Shown here: positions 26,556 to 35,240 of the stretch, piece by piece | Position numbering within the stretch: position 1 is the stretch's first letter | Layout of the letters: each line of letters opens with the position of its first letter | Assembly: GCF_000798815.1 (NCBI RefSeq) | Contig: NZ_JTLD01000009.1 | Coordinates: forward strand, 19,091-83,090 | From: Alistipes sp. ZOR0009 | Lineage (GTDB): Bacteria > Bacteroidota > Bacteroidia > Bacteroidales > ZOR0009 | Direction of reading: 5' to 3' | DNA: 64,000 bases | Notes under the pieces: model-generated | Database searches by the model: none | Told to the model about the DNA's origin: nothing | The model's input: the letters and a program-made list of their open reading frames with translations, nothing else | Translations under genes and position numbers: made by a program

Positions 26556-26649
26556 TTAACTTTTTCTGCGAGCTCCCATTTGTTTTTTATCGAATCAGAA
26601 GAAGAAATAGTAGTTTTTTCTTTTTAAAAAGACTGTTAAAACGGTTCCC

Positions 26650-28890
26650 ATGCCTTTCTTTAAAAGAAGTACATTGAAAAAGAACTTAGTGAAAATAGGA
26701 GTTCTGGTGGGTGTTTGCTTGGTGGTGTCACATTTTAGCAAAACGGTATTAAGTGAAGACGGGGAGCGGAGAAGCCTTATAAGCTATGCGGACGAGGTTG
26801 TTGCTCAGATCGGTGATAGTCTTTTGTTTGAAACTGGATTAACACAGCATATAGTCGACTCAGTTGGGGCGAAGGTTGCTTTGGGTTGTTTAGAAAACTC
26901 GGTCGATTATTTTGATACGTTGTTGTTTAGAAGGGTGGCACTGTCGGTGCTTGAACGAAATTCTCGTATCGACGGTGCCTTTATTCTCCTTTTAAAAAAG
27001 AAAGATGGAGCGAATGTTCGGCTAGAAGCCGCTGCATACTGGGAAAGAAAAAAAGACTCGGTAGAGGTTACTAATTGTACTAGGGACAATTGCTTGCTTT
27101 GGAATTCAGAAAGTCTCATTTGGGAAACCGTATCAAAGGATGGAGGTTTGTCCTCTTGGATTGCACCTCACTTCAATCTGCTTATCAAAAAGAGGGTCGT
27201 TACTTATGCTTGCGAGATAAAGCTGTCTGACAGTTTGTTTTGCTATGTAGGAGCAGACTATACCGTTTCTAAAGTTTATAGCATGCTCAATGGCTGGAAG
27301 GCAGGTCGGATAGGGTATCCTTACTTGATGAATAATAGCGAAGAGTTTATAGCTCATCCTAACAGTGATACTCGTACGCTAGGAGAAATAGGGAGAGCAT
27401 ATGGTGAGGAAACTTTAGTAAAACTGTCTGAAAATATTGAAGATACAGCAAGGATAAATCCAACGGATTACTATCATTTGAATACAGTATCTAAGGCAAT
27501 GTGCTGGGAAAATGTGGTTCGTCTAGATTCTTTGGGTTGGCTATTAGGTGTTTCTATAACAGATCAACAAGTGTATAGTAATCCTCAATACTTTAATCAG
27601 CAGCGAAAAAACTGCATGCAGAGTTCGTTTGCCTATTTAGGCGGATTGCTGATTTTTGAGATATTGGTGATTTTGCTTTTGTTTCGGAAAGAAGAGGTGG
27701 CTTCATTAGTGGGAGGCACTGTGCTAATTATTTTCATTGTTGAGATTGTTTTGTTATGTCATATTAGTATTAGATATCCTTCTATTGATTTTTCAGATAT
27801 GGAGATTGCTAAGAGCGCTAGCCAAAAGAGCAAATTGCTGAGGGAAGGGGTTGAGAATAATAAGGATACTCAAAAGATTTCAACCAATTTTGATCGTTGG
27901 AATTTTTCGATGTTGCTAGACGAGGATGGTGCAAAAGACTACGTTAATCTTTATAGAAGGGGGTTGGTGGGGAAGACTGATTTGCAAACGTTTCTAGTAC
28001 CTGTCGGAGTATATGTGTTAACTGTTAAATTTACAGATTCATACACAACAACGCTTTCTGGCTATGTTTGGCAGATCATTCCTTATGGCCAAAATATTCA
28101 GCCTGGTATCTTATTTCCCGATGCTGAAAATTCAAATTTTGATCATAAAGATAGCGCCTTTGTAGTTGGGGGTAATCATGAAAAGTCGATTTTTTACAGG
28201 TGGCATTTTTCTACAGAAATTAGAGAACCGTTTGATTATAAGAGATTCCCATTCGACTATAATGCACTTTGGATTAGAATTTGGCCAGCGGATATGGATA
28301 AAAATGTGATTTTAATACCAGATTTTAAATCATATAACCTAATCCATCCATCTTTTAAGCCAGGCCTCGATAACGATGTTATAATTCCAGGATGGGAGAT
28401 TGACGGAACCTACTATTCATTTAAAGAAAAGAGTTATAGCACTAGTTTTGACTCCAATCAGTCCAACTTTAAGGATGGGTTTCCGGAGTTGCATTATAAC
28501 ATAATTCTCAGAAGGGATTATTTCGATACCATAATAACGCGAATAATACCTATTGCCGTCCTTCTTTTTATGACCTACTCTATTTTATGGATATCAAAGC
28601 GAGAGGATGCTTTAGATGTTGCAATTGCTTGTGCTGGATTGTTGTTTGTTGCAGTCTTTGAGCATGTTAATCTCCGTAAAAACATGGATGCAACTGGCGT
28701 AATTTATATGGAGTACTACTATTTTGCAACTTATATGCTTTTAGTTCTAGCTTCTGTAAATGCAATTCTAGATAGTCGACTTTCTAGATATCTCCCAGAA
28801 TATCTCGGTTTTTCAAAGTTGATGGTTATCGTATATTGGCCATTGCTGCTTCTGATCGTTTTAGTGGCAACTATCATAACTTTTTATTAA
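26650..28890 (+). CDS. dCache sensor fused to a pentameric ligand-gated-channel-like module
   Basis: 746 residues. TM helix 15-33. An extracytoplasmic double-Cache sensor spans ~36-318 (tell-tale GRIGYPYLMNNSEEFIAHP). Two TM helices follow at ~326-346 and ~352-372, then a second extracytoplasmic beta-rich domain ~395-620, then four TM helices (~631-651, 655-675, 687-708, 723-746). The second half reads like a Cys-less pro-loop channel. VGVYVLTVKF and GYVWQ resemble the first strands. FPFDY at 533-537 is the loop signature. RR at 621-622 and Pro634 mark the entry to M1. Topology places both sensory domains outside. The likely role is an ion channel gated by an external small molecule, perhaps sensed by Cache. 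Alternative: a Cache receptor with an unrelated beta domain. Confidence 0.68.
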   Translation: MPFFKRSTLKKNLVKIGVLVGVCLVVSHFSKTVLSEDGERRSLISYADEVVAQIGDSLLFETGLTQHIVDSVGAKVALGCLENSVDYFDTLLFRRVALSVLERNSRIDGAFILLLKKKDGANVRLEAAAYWERKKDSVEVTNCTRDNCLLWNSESLIWETVSKDGGLSSWIAPHFNLLIKKRVVTYACEIKLSDSLFCYVGADYTVSKVYSMLNGWKAGRIGYPYLMNNSEEFIAHPNSDTRTLGEIGRAYGEETLVKLSENIEDTARINPTDYYHLNTVSKAMCWENVVRLDSLGWLLGVSITDQQVYSNPQYFNQQRKNCMQSSFAYLGGLLIFEILVILLLFRKEEVASLVGGTVLIIFIVEIVLLCHISIRYPSIDFSDMEIAKSASQKSKLLREGVENNKDTQKISTNFDRWNFSMLLDEDGAKDYVNLYRRGLVGKTDLQTFLVPVGVYVLTVKFTDSYTTTLSGYVWQIIPYGQNIQPGILFPDAENSNFDHKDSAFVVGGNHEKSIFYRWHFSTEIREPFDYKRFPFDYNALWIRIWPADMDKNVILIPDFKSYNLIHPSFKPGLDNDVIIPGWEIDGTYYSFKEKSYSTSFDSNQSNFKDGFPELHYNIILRRDYFDTIITRIIPIAVLLFMTYSILWISKREDALDVAIACAGLLFVAVFEHVNLRKNMDATGVIYMEYYYFATYMLLVLASVNAILDSRLSRYLPEYLGFSKLMVIVYWPLLLLIVLVATIITFY

Positions 28891-28981
28891 TCATGGTGTT
28901 TTTTCTTCTTTTGTCTAATGCTAATAGCTTATTAGACAAAACAGAGAAGGAATCATTAAGGCTTATTTTCTTTCCTTTTCG

Positions 28982-28989
28982 TATCTTTG
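28982..28989 (+). promoter_or_regulatory. -7 box upstream of rlmB
   Basis: TATCTTTG fits TAnnTTTG and lies 18 bp before the chosen ATG at 29008, arguing against the in-frame ATG-like start at 28987. A -33 TTTG is not evident. Confidence 0.45.
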
Positions 28990-29007
28990 CCGCAAATAAT
29001 TAGAGTT

Positions 29008-29769
29008 ATGAGCGAAAGCAATCAGAACGCAATTTTCGGTATACGCCCTGTGATAGAGGCGATAAATGCTGGCAAACAGCTGGATAAGGTAATGGTTAAG
29101 AATGGGCTCGAAGGGGAGCTGATTCAGGAGTTGAAGGATTTGCTTAAGCGCAACCGTATCTTTGTACAGTATGTTCCCGAAGAGAAGCTGAACTCTGTAA
29201 CCCGCCAAAACCATCAGGGAGTAATTGCTTTTGCGGCTCAAATAGAGTACTACGAGTTGGAGGTGGTGGTAACCGCCGCCCTCGAAAAGGAGAAGGCTCC
29301 TCTATTCCTCATTCTTGATGGGGTAACCGATGTGCGCAACTTTGGTGCTATTGCTCGTACGGCCGAGTGTGCCGGGGTCGATGCCATTATTATTCCAGCA
29401 AAGGGATCTGCCCAAATCAACTCCGATGCCATTAAAGCATCGGCTGGGGCGCTGCACTTCATCCCGGTTGTTAAGGTATCTAGCCTTCGCACGGCCATCT
29501 TCTATCTGCGCGATAGCGGTATTCAGATTGTGGCCTCATCCGAAAAGGCCCGCCATATGATGTACAAGGTGGACATGACGCCACCAACAGCAATTATCAT
29601 GGGATCGGAGGATAAGGGGATTTCTAGCGATAACCTCAAGTTTGTTGACGAGATGGTGAAGGTACCACTAAGCGGACAAATTGAGTCGCTAAACGTAGGG
29701 GTTGCTGCCGCGCTGGTTGTTTTTGAGGCTGTTCGCCAGCGTATTTACGAGCACTTAGAGGAGATTTAA
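29008..29769 (+). CDS. rlmB: 23S rRNA (guanosine-2'-O-)-methyltransferase RlmB
   Basis: SpoU-class methyltransferase modifying G2251 of 23S rRNA. The start is set at 29008 (MSESNQNAIFGIRPVIEAI), where the family begins. The N-terminal substrate-binding domain is ~5-80. The SPOUT knot domain carries the three motifs: ILDGVTDVRNFGAIARTAEC, AIIMGSEDKGIS and VPLSGQIESLNVGVAAALVVFEA. At 253 residues it is the usual length. Monocistronic, with its own terminator. Confidence 0.94.
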   Translation: MSESNQNAIFGIRPVIEAINAGKQLDKVMVKNGLEGELIQELKDLLKRNRIFVQYVPEEKLNSVTRQNHQGVIAFAAQIEYYELEVVVTAALEKEKAPLFLILDGVTDVRNFGAIARTAECAGVDAIIIPAKGSAQINSDAIKASAGALHFIPVVKVSSLRTAIFYLRDSGIQIVASSEKARHMMYKVDMTPPTAIIMGSEDKGISSDNLKFVDEMVKVPLSGQIESLNVGVAAALVVFEAVRQRIYEHLEEI

Positions 29770-29792
29770 TGCTTTTTTACTTGATAGTAGGG

Positions 29793-29826
29793 AGCGCTGA
29801 ACCGTTGGTTTCAGCGCTTTTTTTTT
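29793..29826 (+). terminator. Terminator after rlmB
   Basis: Stem AGCGCTGA/TCAGCGCT (29793-29800 with 29811-29818) followed by an uninterrupted T run. Confidence 0.9.
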
Positions 29827-29950
29827 CGGGGGATTAGCCGCCAGTCTGGGCATATTGCCGATTGCTGTTTTGGGCAAGATATTTTTGCTACCTTTTAGGA
29901 GCCTAAAACATCGTTTCCGATAGTTTGTTGTTGGTGCTAAAACTTAAAAT

Positions 29951-30259
29951 ATGGAATGTAACAGTTGTAAATCTGAGCTGGCTCTCCGAAATATCATGGA
30001 GCTGGCCTTTAAGGGAAAATCTACCTGCCTAAAATGCGGAACCTCGCTAGGCTTAAAAAACCGCTTTTTTGTAACCTTTCTGCTGGTGCTGCTGCTTTTG
30101 TTTGTGCTAGTCGCATCCTACTTTTTGGTGGTTAGCCGCATCAAAATGGGTATGGGCATAGGGTGGAGCGTGCTGACTTTACTAACGCCTTGGGTAATTT
30201 TTATGGTTGTTTTTGCCATGCTGGTGGTTCCTGCAATGGAGGTTGAACGGCGAAGTTAA
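29951..30259 (+). CDS. Small zinc-ribbon membrane protein
   Basis: 102 residues. The N-terminal part has two CxxC pairs (ECNSCKSEL, TCLKCGTSL), a probable zinc ribbon on the cytoplasmic side. Two hydrophobic helices follow (~36-59 and ~70-94) with a short loop. The family was not identified. It is separated from both neighbours by ~150 bp, so it is probably its own unit. It could be a membrane-tethered regulator or chaperone, but no function is claimed. Confidence 0.6.
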   Translation: MECNSCKSELALRNIMELAFKGKSTCLKCGTSLGLKNRFFVTFLLVLLLLFVLVASYFLVVSRIKMGMGIGWSVLTLLTPWVIFMVVFAMLVVPAMEVERRS

Positions 30260-30406
30260 CAAACTGTTTTTTGTGTAATGGCTAATTTTACAGCTGTTTA
30301 TGCGCTTTGTGCTGGTTTCGTTAGCTAAAAATTTAACAAGTCGTTAACCCTTTTCTGTTAGTTTTTAAGCAGCTCTAAGGGCTAGTTTGAATATTTTGCA
30401 GCGTGT

Positions 30407-31027
30407 TTGAAAGACAGAGATAACAGTTTTGACAACCTTCAAAAAATTCAGACTTTGAAAACGGCTACTCTAACAGATAATGACTTGGTTGGTCGCATAG
30501 CAACTGGATGCGATAACTCTTATGCAATACTACACGATCGTTACCGTCGTAAGGTTTTAGGGTATGTTACTCTTTTTATCCGTCGTCAGGACGTTGCCGA
30601 AGATATAACGCAGGACGTTTTTATTAAGGCATACCGATCTTTGAAGGCTGGATACTATCAGGACAATGGGAAGTTTGTGCCTTGGTTGATGCGCATTGCC
30701 CGTAACTTGGTTATCGATCACTTTCGGAAGGATTCTCCCATTTTTGTGGAAGATGGTAGCCCAATGGACTACAAACTGCGTAGTATGACAGGGGATGATT
30801 CTCCTGAAAAGTTAATAATTAGAAAGCAGCAGAAGTACAGCATAAAAAGCCTTATTGACGAGCTTCCGAAGGAGCAGAAAGAGGTGGTGCTGCTTCGTTT
30901 TTATATTGGCTTAAGCTTTAAGGAAATTGCAGAATATACCGATGTGAGTATAAATACAGCTCTAGGACGCATGCGGTATGCCTTGATTAACCTAAAGAAA
31001 AAGGCTGTTTCAATGGAACGTTTTTAA
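30407..31027 (+). CDS. ECF-type RNA polymerase sigma factor
   Basis: Region 2 (YAILHDRYRRKVLGYVTLFIRRQDVAEDITQDVFIKAYRSL) and region 4 helix-turn-helix (LPKEQKEVVLLRFYIGLSFKEIAEYTDVSINTALGRMRYAL) are both complete. No ATG is available: the frame opens just upstream and the candidate starts are TTG at 30407 or TTG at 30455; the second would begin LKTATLTDND. No anti-sigma gene follows, so this is a group without an adjacent FecR, possibly a broadly acting sigma. Ends at a strong terminator. Confidence 0.9.
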   Translation: MKDRDNSFDNLQKIQTLKTATLTDNDLVGRIATGCDNSYAILHDRYRRKVLGYVTLFIRRQDVAEDITQDVFIKAYRSLKAGYYQDNGKFVPWLMRIARNLVIDHFRKDSPIFVEDGSPMDYKLRSMTGDDSPEKLIIRKQQKYSIKSLIDELPKEQKEVVLLRFYIGLSFKEIAEYTDVSINTALGRMRYALINLKKKAVSMERF

Positions 31028-31049
31028 ACATGTCTGTTTGTGTTTGTTT

Positions 31050-31087
31050 AAAGAAAGAGGCTACCCTTTAGGATAGCCTCTTTCTTT
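31050..31087. terminator. Bidirectional terminator between sigma factor and FKBP genes
   Basis: A 14-bp perfect stem AAAGAAAGAGGCTA (31050-31063) with 31074-31087, A/T runs on both sides. Its right arm touches the end of the convergent FKBP gene. Confidence 0.9.
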
Positions 31088-31799
31088 ATTTCATATTTCC
31101 TTTTATCACTTTAATGAGGTCTACCCTAAAAATCAAACCTTTATTGGGCTCTATCTTTGAGTTTCCCTCTGCTCCGTAGGCCAAACTGCTTGGGATGTAT
31201 AGCATGATGGTATCTCCGGGTCGTACTAGCTGTAGCCCTTCCTGCCATCCTTCAATGAGGTCTTTCATCGGTACTTTGGTTGGGACGCCTAGCTCGTATG
31301 AGGAGTCGAACTTAGAGCCATTAAGGAAACGGCTCTCGTAGTTAATAAGAACGGAGTCTTGGAGTGTTGGTGCTGCTTCGGGCGAATTTCCTCGGACAAT
31401 TATTTCGTATTGAAGGCCGCTGGGAGTCGTTTTTATGTTTGCCTTTTTCTTATTTTCAGCGAAAAAGCGAATTTCCTCATCGGAGTTATCCTTCGTTATC
31501 TTGGCTATACGATCCTGCTCTTTCGTATAGGCCTGACTTTGGAGTAATTCTAGCAAATAAGCTTGCTGTTCCGAATCGATCAGCTTACCGGTGCTTTTGC
31601 TCGCCTTCATCCCTTGGTATACCAAGTCGTAGTTTAGCACCATATTAATTTGATCCAGCGAGTTGGCAACAGCCATTCCGTACGCATATGAAATGCTGTC
31701 GTTTTGTGTTCTTAGAAACACCTTGGTGGTGTTGGTCTGAGCAAATGAAATACTGGCAACAAGCGCAAGTATTCCAACTAGGGCAATCCTTACTTTCAT
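31086..31799 (-). CDS. Exported FKBP-type peptidyl-prolyl cis-trans isomerase
   Basis: Periplasmic folding catalyst. Signal peptide MKVRIALVGILALVASISFAQ. Residues ~30-110 form the helical FKBP_N dimerisation domain (ISYAYGMAVANSL). The FKBP domain (~130-235) has TPSGLQYEIIVRG, SKFDSSYE, LIEGWQEGLQLVRPGD, IPSSLAYGAEG and LIFRVDLIKV. Length 237, like FkpA/Mip-type proteins. Monocistronic. Confidence 0.92.
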   Translation of the reverse strand: MKVRIALVGILALVASISFAQTNTTKVFLRTQNDSISYAYGMAVANSLDQINMVLNYDLVYQGMKASKSTGKLIDSEQQAYLLELLQSQAYTKEQDRIAKITKDNSDEEIRFFAENKKKANIKTTPSGLQYEIIVRGNSPEAAPTLQDSVLINYESRFLNGSKFDSSYELGVPTKVPMKDLIEGWQEGLQLVRPGDTIMLYIPSSLAYGAEGNSKIEPNKGLIFRVDLIKVIKGNMK

Positions 31800-31904
31800 A
31801 ACGGAGGTTTTTAGTTTGATTTGTACCTAACAAGTAACCGTTAAGGTTGCCATAAAGTTGGATTTTGACGAAAATTAAAGTAGTCTGGTTCGAGAAGTAT
31901 AAAA

Positions 31905-31930
31905 AAATCCCCTCGCATCAGAAGGGATTT
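31905..31930 (-). terminator. Terminator of the gene at 31948
   Basis: Stem AAATCCC/GGGATTT (31905-31911 with 31924-31930) followed on the minus strand by a T run. Confidence 0.75.
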
Positions 31931-31947
31931 CCTTTAGATTTTCAGTC

Positions 31948-32457
31948 TTAGTATAATTGGGATACTTCTTGCTTTATTTTTTGTTTGGCTGCCTGGTTGG
32001 GCGATGCATCAAGATTGGCGTATGCTTCTAGGATAATTCTTGATAGCTGTATGGCCCTATCTGTTGGTTCAACTTTTAGGCTGCACGAGTTTATAAGTCC
32101 TACAGTATTGTTCTTAGCGTTTACAATGTGGGTCCAAGCATCCTGGCTTAGGTAAAGTTGCTGTGATAGATTGTGCTCAAATTCCGAACGGATGCTGCTT
32201 AGCAGCTTCGATTGCAGCTCGTTGGCAGTTTGGCATTGTCCAACTCTTACTAAAAGAGAGTCTGGTGCTATTCTTTCCAAAAAAATAAGGCATCGTTCGT
32301 AGGCCTGTAGCCTTAATGGAATGGTTATTTTGCTCGATGAAATCTTCTTTTCAACTTCTTTTAAGGACGTTTGGTTACGCGAAATAAGCATCATGGCCAC
32401 AATGGCAACGGCGCTAATGCTTGCTATAGATGCGATAAGTAGGATTTCCATCTTCAT
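31948..32457 (-). CDS. Membrane-anchored conserved Bacteroidetes protein
   Basis: 169 residues from the ATG at 32457 (MKMEILLIAS); an earlier ATG at 32493 would add twelve residues before the hydrophobic anchor. One TM helix (~4-25) is followed by a cytoplasmic helical domain with ITIPLRLQAYERCLIFLERI, SEFEHNLSQQLYLSQDAW and RAIQLSRIILEAYA. This pattern is widespread in Bacteroidetes as an uncharacterised family (I believe DUF7935). Function unknown. Monocistronic; divergent from mltG. Confidence 0.72.
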   Translation of the reverse strand: MKMEILLIASIASISAVAIVAMMLISRNQTSLKEVEKKISSSKITIPLRLQAYERCLIFLERIAPDSLLVRVGQCQTANELQSKLLSSIRSEFEHNLSQQLYLSQDAWTHIVNAKNNTVGLINSCSLKVEPTDRAIQLSRIILEAYANLDASPNQAAKQKIKQEVSQLY

Positions 32458-32565
32458 TAAATTTTTCCAAAAATATAATATAACTGCGGACAATTGTCAT
32501 CCTTTTTGAAGGTTTGGGGTTAAGGTTTACCATATTTCGCTTATTTTGCAGAAAAATTTTGCTAA

Positions 32566-33636
32566 ATGAGTTCATCAAAAAAATCAAAAGGAAAACACCC
32601 GTTGAGAAGGGTGGTTATAGCTATTGGTTTGGTTGGCGTATGTGCTGCCCTAATATGGGGCTACGTTCAGTATACCCGAGTGTATAAGAATAACGTAGAG
32701 TTGGGCGAAAAAAAATCGGCCTACGTTTGTATTCCAACAGGAAGTGACTTTGCTTCTACCATGTCAATATTTAAAGAAAGCGGCTATATTAAAGATTTTG
32801 ACTCGTTTGAGCGCTATGCAAACGTTAGGGGATACTTCAATAAAATTCGGCCAGGAAGATATAAACTGGTGAAAGGAATGAGTAACCATAGGTTGCTGAA
32901 CATGCTTCAGTCTGGGACGCAGGAGCCTGTTCGTCTTGCAATAAACAATATCAGAACTAAAGAAAAGCTGGCTTCTATAATAGGTAAAAATTTGGAACCC
33001 GACTCGTTGAAAATTATAGCATTGCTTAATAGCGATTCTGTTGCAGCCTCGTTAGGAATGACTCCAGAAACGATTATTAGCCTTTTTATTCCTAATACTT
33101 ATGAAATGTACTGGAATATTTCGGCCTCGGATTTAATCGGAAGGATGAAAAAGGAGTATGACGGGTTTTGGTCAAAAAAAGGAAGGCAGCATAAGGCCGA
33201 TTCGATGTCGTTAACCCGTGAGCAGGTGATTACAGTTGCTTCTATTGTTGATGAAGAAACCAACTATTCGCCAGAAATGCCAACCATTGCAGGTGTTTAC
33301 CTTAATCGAATCAAAAAGGGGATGCTCCTTCAGGCTGATCCAACCGTAAAATTTGCCATTGGAGATCCTACTATTCGTCGTATTCTTAATCGTCATTTGG
33401 TCTTTGATTCGCCATATAATACGTATAAGTATAAAGGGTTGCCTCCAGGTCCAATTGCACTACCTTCGATAGAGGCTATTGATGCTGTGCTGAATAGCCA
33501 TAAAACGGATTACCTCTATTTTTGTGCTAAAGCAGATTTTTCAGGAGCGCATGCTTTTGCCACTAACGAGGCTGACCATTTGAAAAATGCGAGGGAATAC
33601 CAAACTGCACTAAATAAACGAAATATCAAGAAATAG
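32566..33636 (+). CDS. mltG: Endolytic murein transglycosylase MltG (YceG-like)
   Basis: Cleaves nascent glycan strands in the inner membrane and so sets their length. A short basic cytoplasmic tail, one TM helix (~14-34), a LysM-like subdomain, then the YceG catalytic domain with VITVASIVDEETNY (catalytic Glu near 230-231), AGVYLNRIKKGMLLQADPTVKFAIG and YNTYKYKGLPPGPIALPS. Length 356, normal. Its last codons lie inside a 52-bp perfect palindrome that also serves as terminator. Confidence 0.94.
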   Translation: MSSSKKSKGKHPLRRVVIAIGLVGVCAALIWGYVQYTRVYKNNVELGEKKSAYVCIPTGSDFASTMSIFKESGYIKDFDSFERYANVRGYFNKIRPGRYKLVKGMSNHRLLNMLQSGTQEPVRLAINNIRTKEKLASIIGKNLEPDSLKIIALLNSDSVAASLGMTPETIISLFIPNTYEMYWNISASDLIGRMKKEYDGFWSKKGRQHKADSMSLTREQVITVASIVDEETNYSPEMPTIAGVYLNRIKKGMLLQADPTVKFAIGDPTIRRILNRHLVFDSPYNTYKYKGLPPGPIALPSIEAIDAVLNSHKTDYLYFCAKADFSGAHAFATNEADHLKNAREYQTALNKRNIKK

Positions 33637-33674
33637 AAAAGGCCGCAATTGCGGCCTTTTCTATTTCTTGATAT
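33623..33674. terminator. 52-bp perfect palindrome, bidirectional terminator mltG/murB
   Basis: All 26 base pairs match around the centre between 33648 and 33649 (core GGCCGCAATTGCGGCC). The left arm covers the last four codons and stop of mltG; the right arm ends 4 bp before the murB stop. Unusually long for a simple terminator. Confidence 0.85.
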
Positions 33675-33678
33675 GTTA

Positions 33679-34680
33679 TTAAAGGATGTTTACCTCTTTT
33701 TCGAGTTCAATCGAGAACTTGATTCTTACGGCCTCTATAATTTCGTTTGCAAGGTCTATAACTTCTTCCCCTTTCGCATTTCCTAGGTTTATTAGCACCA
33801 AAGCCTGCTGGCTATGAACTCCAACATTACCTCGCTTTATACCCTTAAATCCGCAGGTTTCAATGAGCCATGCGGCTGGGATTTTAACCATTTGGTTTGC
33901 CGCAGGGTAACTTGGGATGTTTGCGTAGCTGCTTTGAATAGTTTCGAATAGATTTTGGTTTATGGTTGGGTTTTTAAAAAAACTACCACAGTTGCCAAAA
34001 ACTTTGGGAGAGGGGAGTTTTCGCTCTCTTATTGATATTACGGCATTACGAACAGTTTGGATGTTTGTTTTCGAGTAGTTCTTTAACTCCTCTTCAATGT
34101 TCCCATAGTGGGTTTTTAAGGTTGGGGTTTTACTCAATTCGAAGGTTACATGGGTAATTACAGTCTTCCCTTTTAGGCTGCGTTTAAATATGCTATCTCT
34201 ATAGCCGAATTGGCATTCCTCGTTGCTAAATGAAAAAGGAGATTGATTCTCAATATAAAATCCGTCAACCTTGATAATTGTATCTTTTACCTCTACTCCA
34301 TATGCTCCAATATTTTGCACTGGGCAAGCACCTACATTTCCCGGTATTAAAGAGAGATTTTCTAGGCCACCTAATTCTCTTTCGACCGTAAATTTTACGA
34401 AGTCGTCCCAATCCACACCCGCACTCGATTTAATCCAAACGCTATTAGGTGTTTCGTTTACAATCTCTATATTTTTTTCTAGAGGTTGTAGGACTACTCC
34501 ATCAAAGTCGCTGGTAAATATGCTATTGCTACCTCCTCCTAGGATGTATAAGGGCGATTGGTTATTTTTTAGGAAACTGAAGAGTTCGTCGTTGTTACAG
34601 GTCTGAATAAATTTTCTGGCCTTGGCTTCGATTCCAAAAGTGGTTAGCTCCTTTAAGGAGACGTTTTCTTTTACAATCAT
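33679..34680 (-). CDS. murB: UDP-N-acetylenolpyruvoylglucosamine reductase
   Basis: FAD enzyme that reduces the enolpyruvyl group to make UDP-MurNAc. The start is set at ATG 34680 (MIVKENVSLKELTTFGIEA); an in-frame ATG at 34713 would add eleven atypical residues. FAD-binding signatures: LYILGGGSNSIF, LSLIPGNVGACPVQNIGAYG and NCGSFFKNP (catalytic Ser). The catalytic Glu would be in the C-terminal GNAKGEEVIDLA region. Type I (E. coli-like) by length (333 residues). Confidence 0.93.
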   Translation of the reverse strand: MIVKENVSLKELTTFGIEAKARKFIQTCNNDELFSFLKNNQSPLYILGGGSNSIFTSDFDGVVLQPLEKNIEIVNETPNSVWIKSSAGVDWDDFVKFTVERELGGLENLSLIPGNVGACPVQNIGAYGVEVKDTIIKVDGFYIENQSPFSFSNEECQFGYRDSIFKRSLKGKTVITHVTFELSKTPTLKTHYGNIEEELKNYSKTNIQTVRNAVISIRERKLPSPKVFGNCGSFFKNPTINQNLFETIQSSYANIPSYPAANQMVKIPAAWLIETCGFKGIKRGNVGVHSQQALVLINLGNAKGEEVIDLANEIIEAVRIKFSIELEKEVNIL

Positions 34681-34759
34681 CAATATTGTTTTTGTTTTAC
34701 ACAAAGATACCATAGCACAGATGTTATGCGCTATAAGTCGTGTTAAATGGTAAAAAAGG

Positions 34760-35233
34760 CTATTCTGTCTCTTCTGTAACTTCTGGATTTATACCAATAA
34801 TTTCGAGAACACCCTCCTTGCTCTGTACTGCAATCATTTGGTACACGATGTAAATTGCACCAATGATCAGCAGGTAGGTATTGTTGGCAAAAAAGAAGAG
34901 TGTTAGGTTGATAAGAAATGCTGCGCAAACAATGAGCAGTTTGGTGATGAATGCAACTCGGTATATTCTTAAGCTGGCCTCAGTGGGGCTTTTAGTGTCG
35001 ATTCGAGATATCCTTTTGCTGTAAATTCGATTTGCTAGCGGAATGGCTATAACTCCAACAGCTATTGCTGCAATGTATAGTTTGGTAGATAGCTCCTCGC
35101 TAGGAGCAAATCCTACAAATTTTTTAATAAGGGAGGTTGATAGTAGGAGTACAATCATGGCTCCGATGCAGCTCCAGTTAAGCAGGGTTAGTGATGATGT
35201 CGTTTTGTTGATTTGTTCTTCTAGGAATTTCAT
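34760..35233 (-). CDS. Four-helix membrane protein, function unknown
   Basis: 157 residues, four hydrophobic segments (~19-38, 51-70, 91-112, 115-135), charged ends, acidic C-terminus (NPEVTEETE). Not recognised. It lies 7 bp downstream of the exonuclease gene on the same strand, so the two are probably co-transcribed; that pairing is the only clue to its role. Confidence 0.68.
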   Translation of the reverse strand: MKFLEEQINKTTSSLTLLNWSCIGAMIVLLLSTSLIKKFVGFAPSEELSTKLYIAAIAVGVIAIPLANRIYSKRISRIDTKSPTEASLRIYRVAFITKLLIVCAAFLINLTLFFFANNTYLLIIGAIYIVYQMIAVQSKEGVLEIIGINPEVTEETE

Positions 35234-35240
35234 GACGGCG

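Noticed and set aside
21222..28890. Prophage or phage remnant
   Set aside because: The M15 peptidase resembles endolysins, but there are no capsid, tail, terminase, integrase or flanking attachment repeats.
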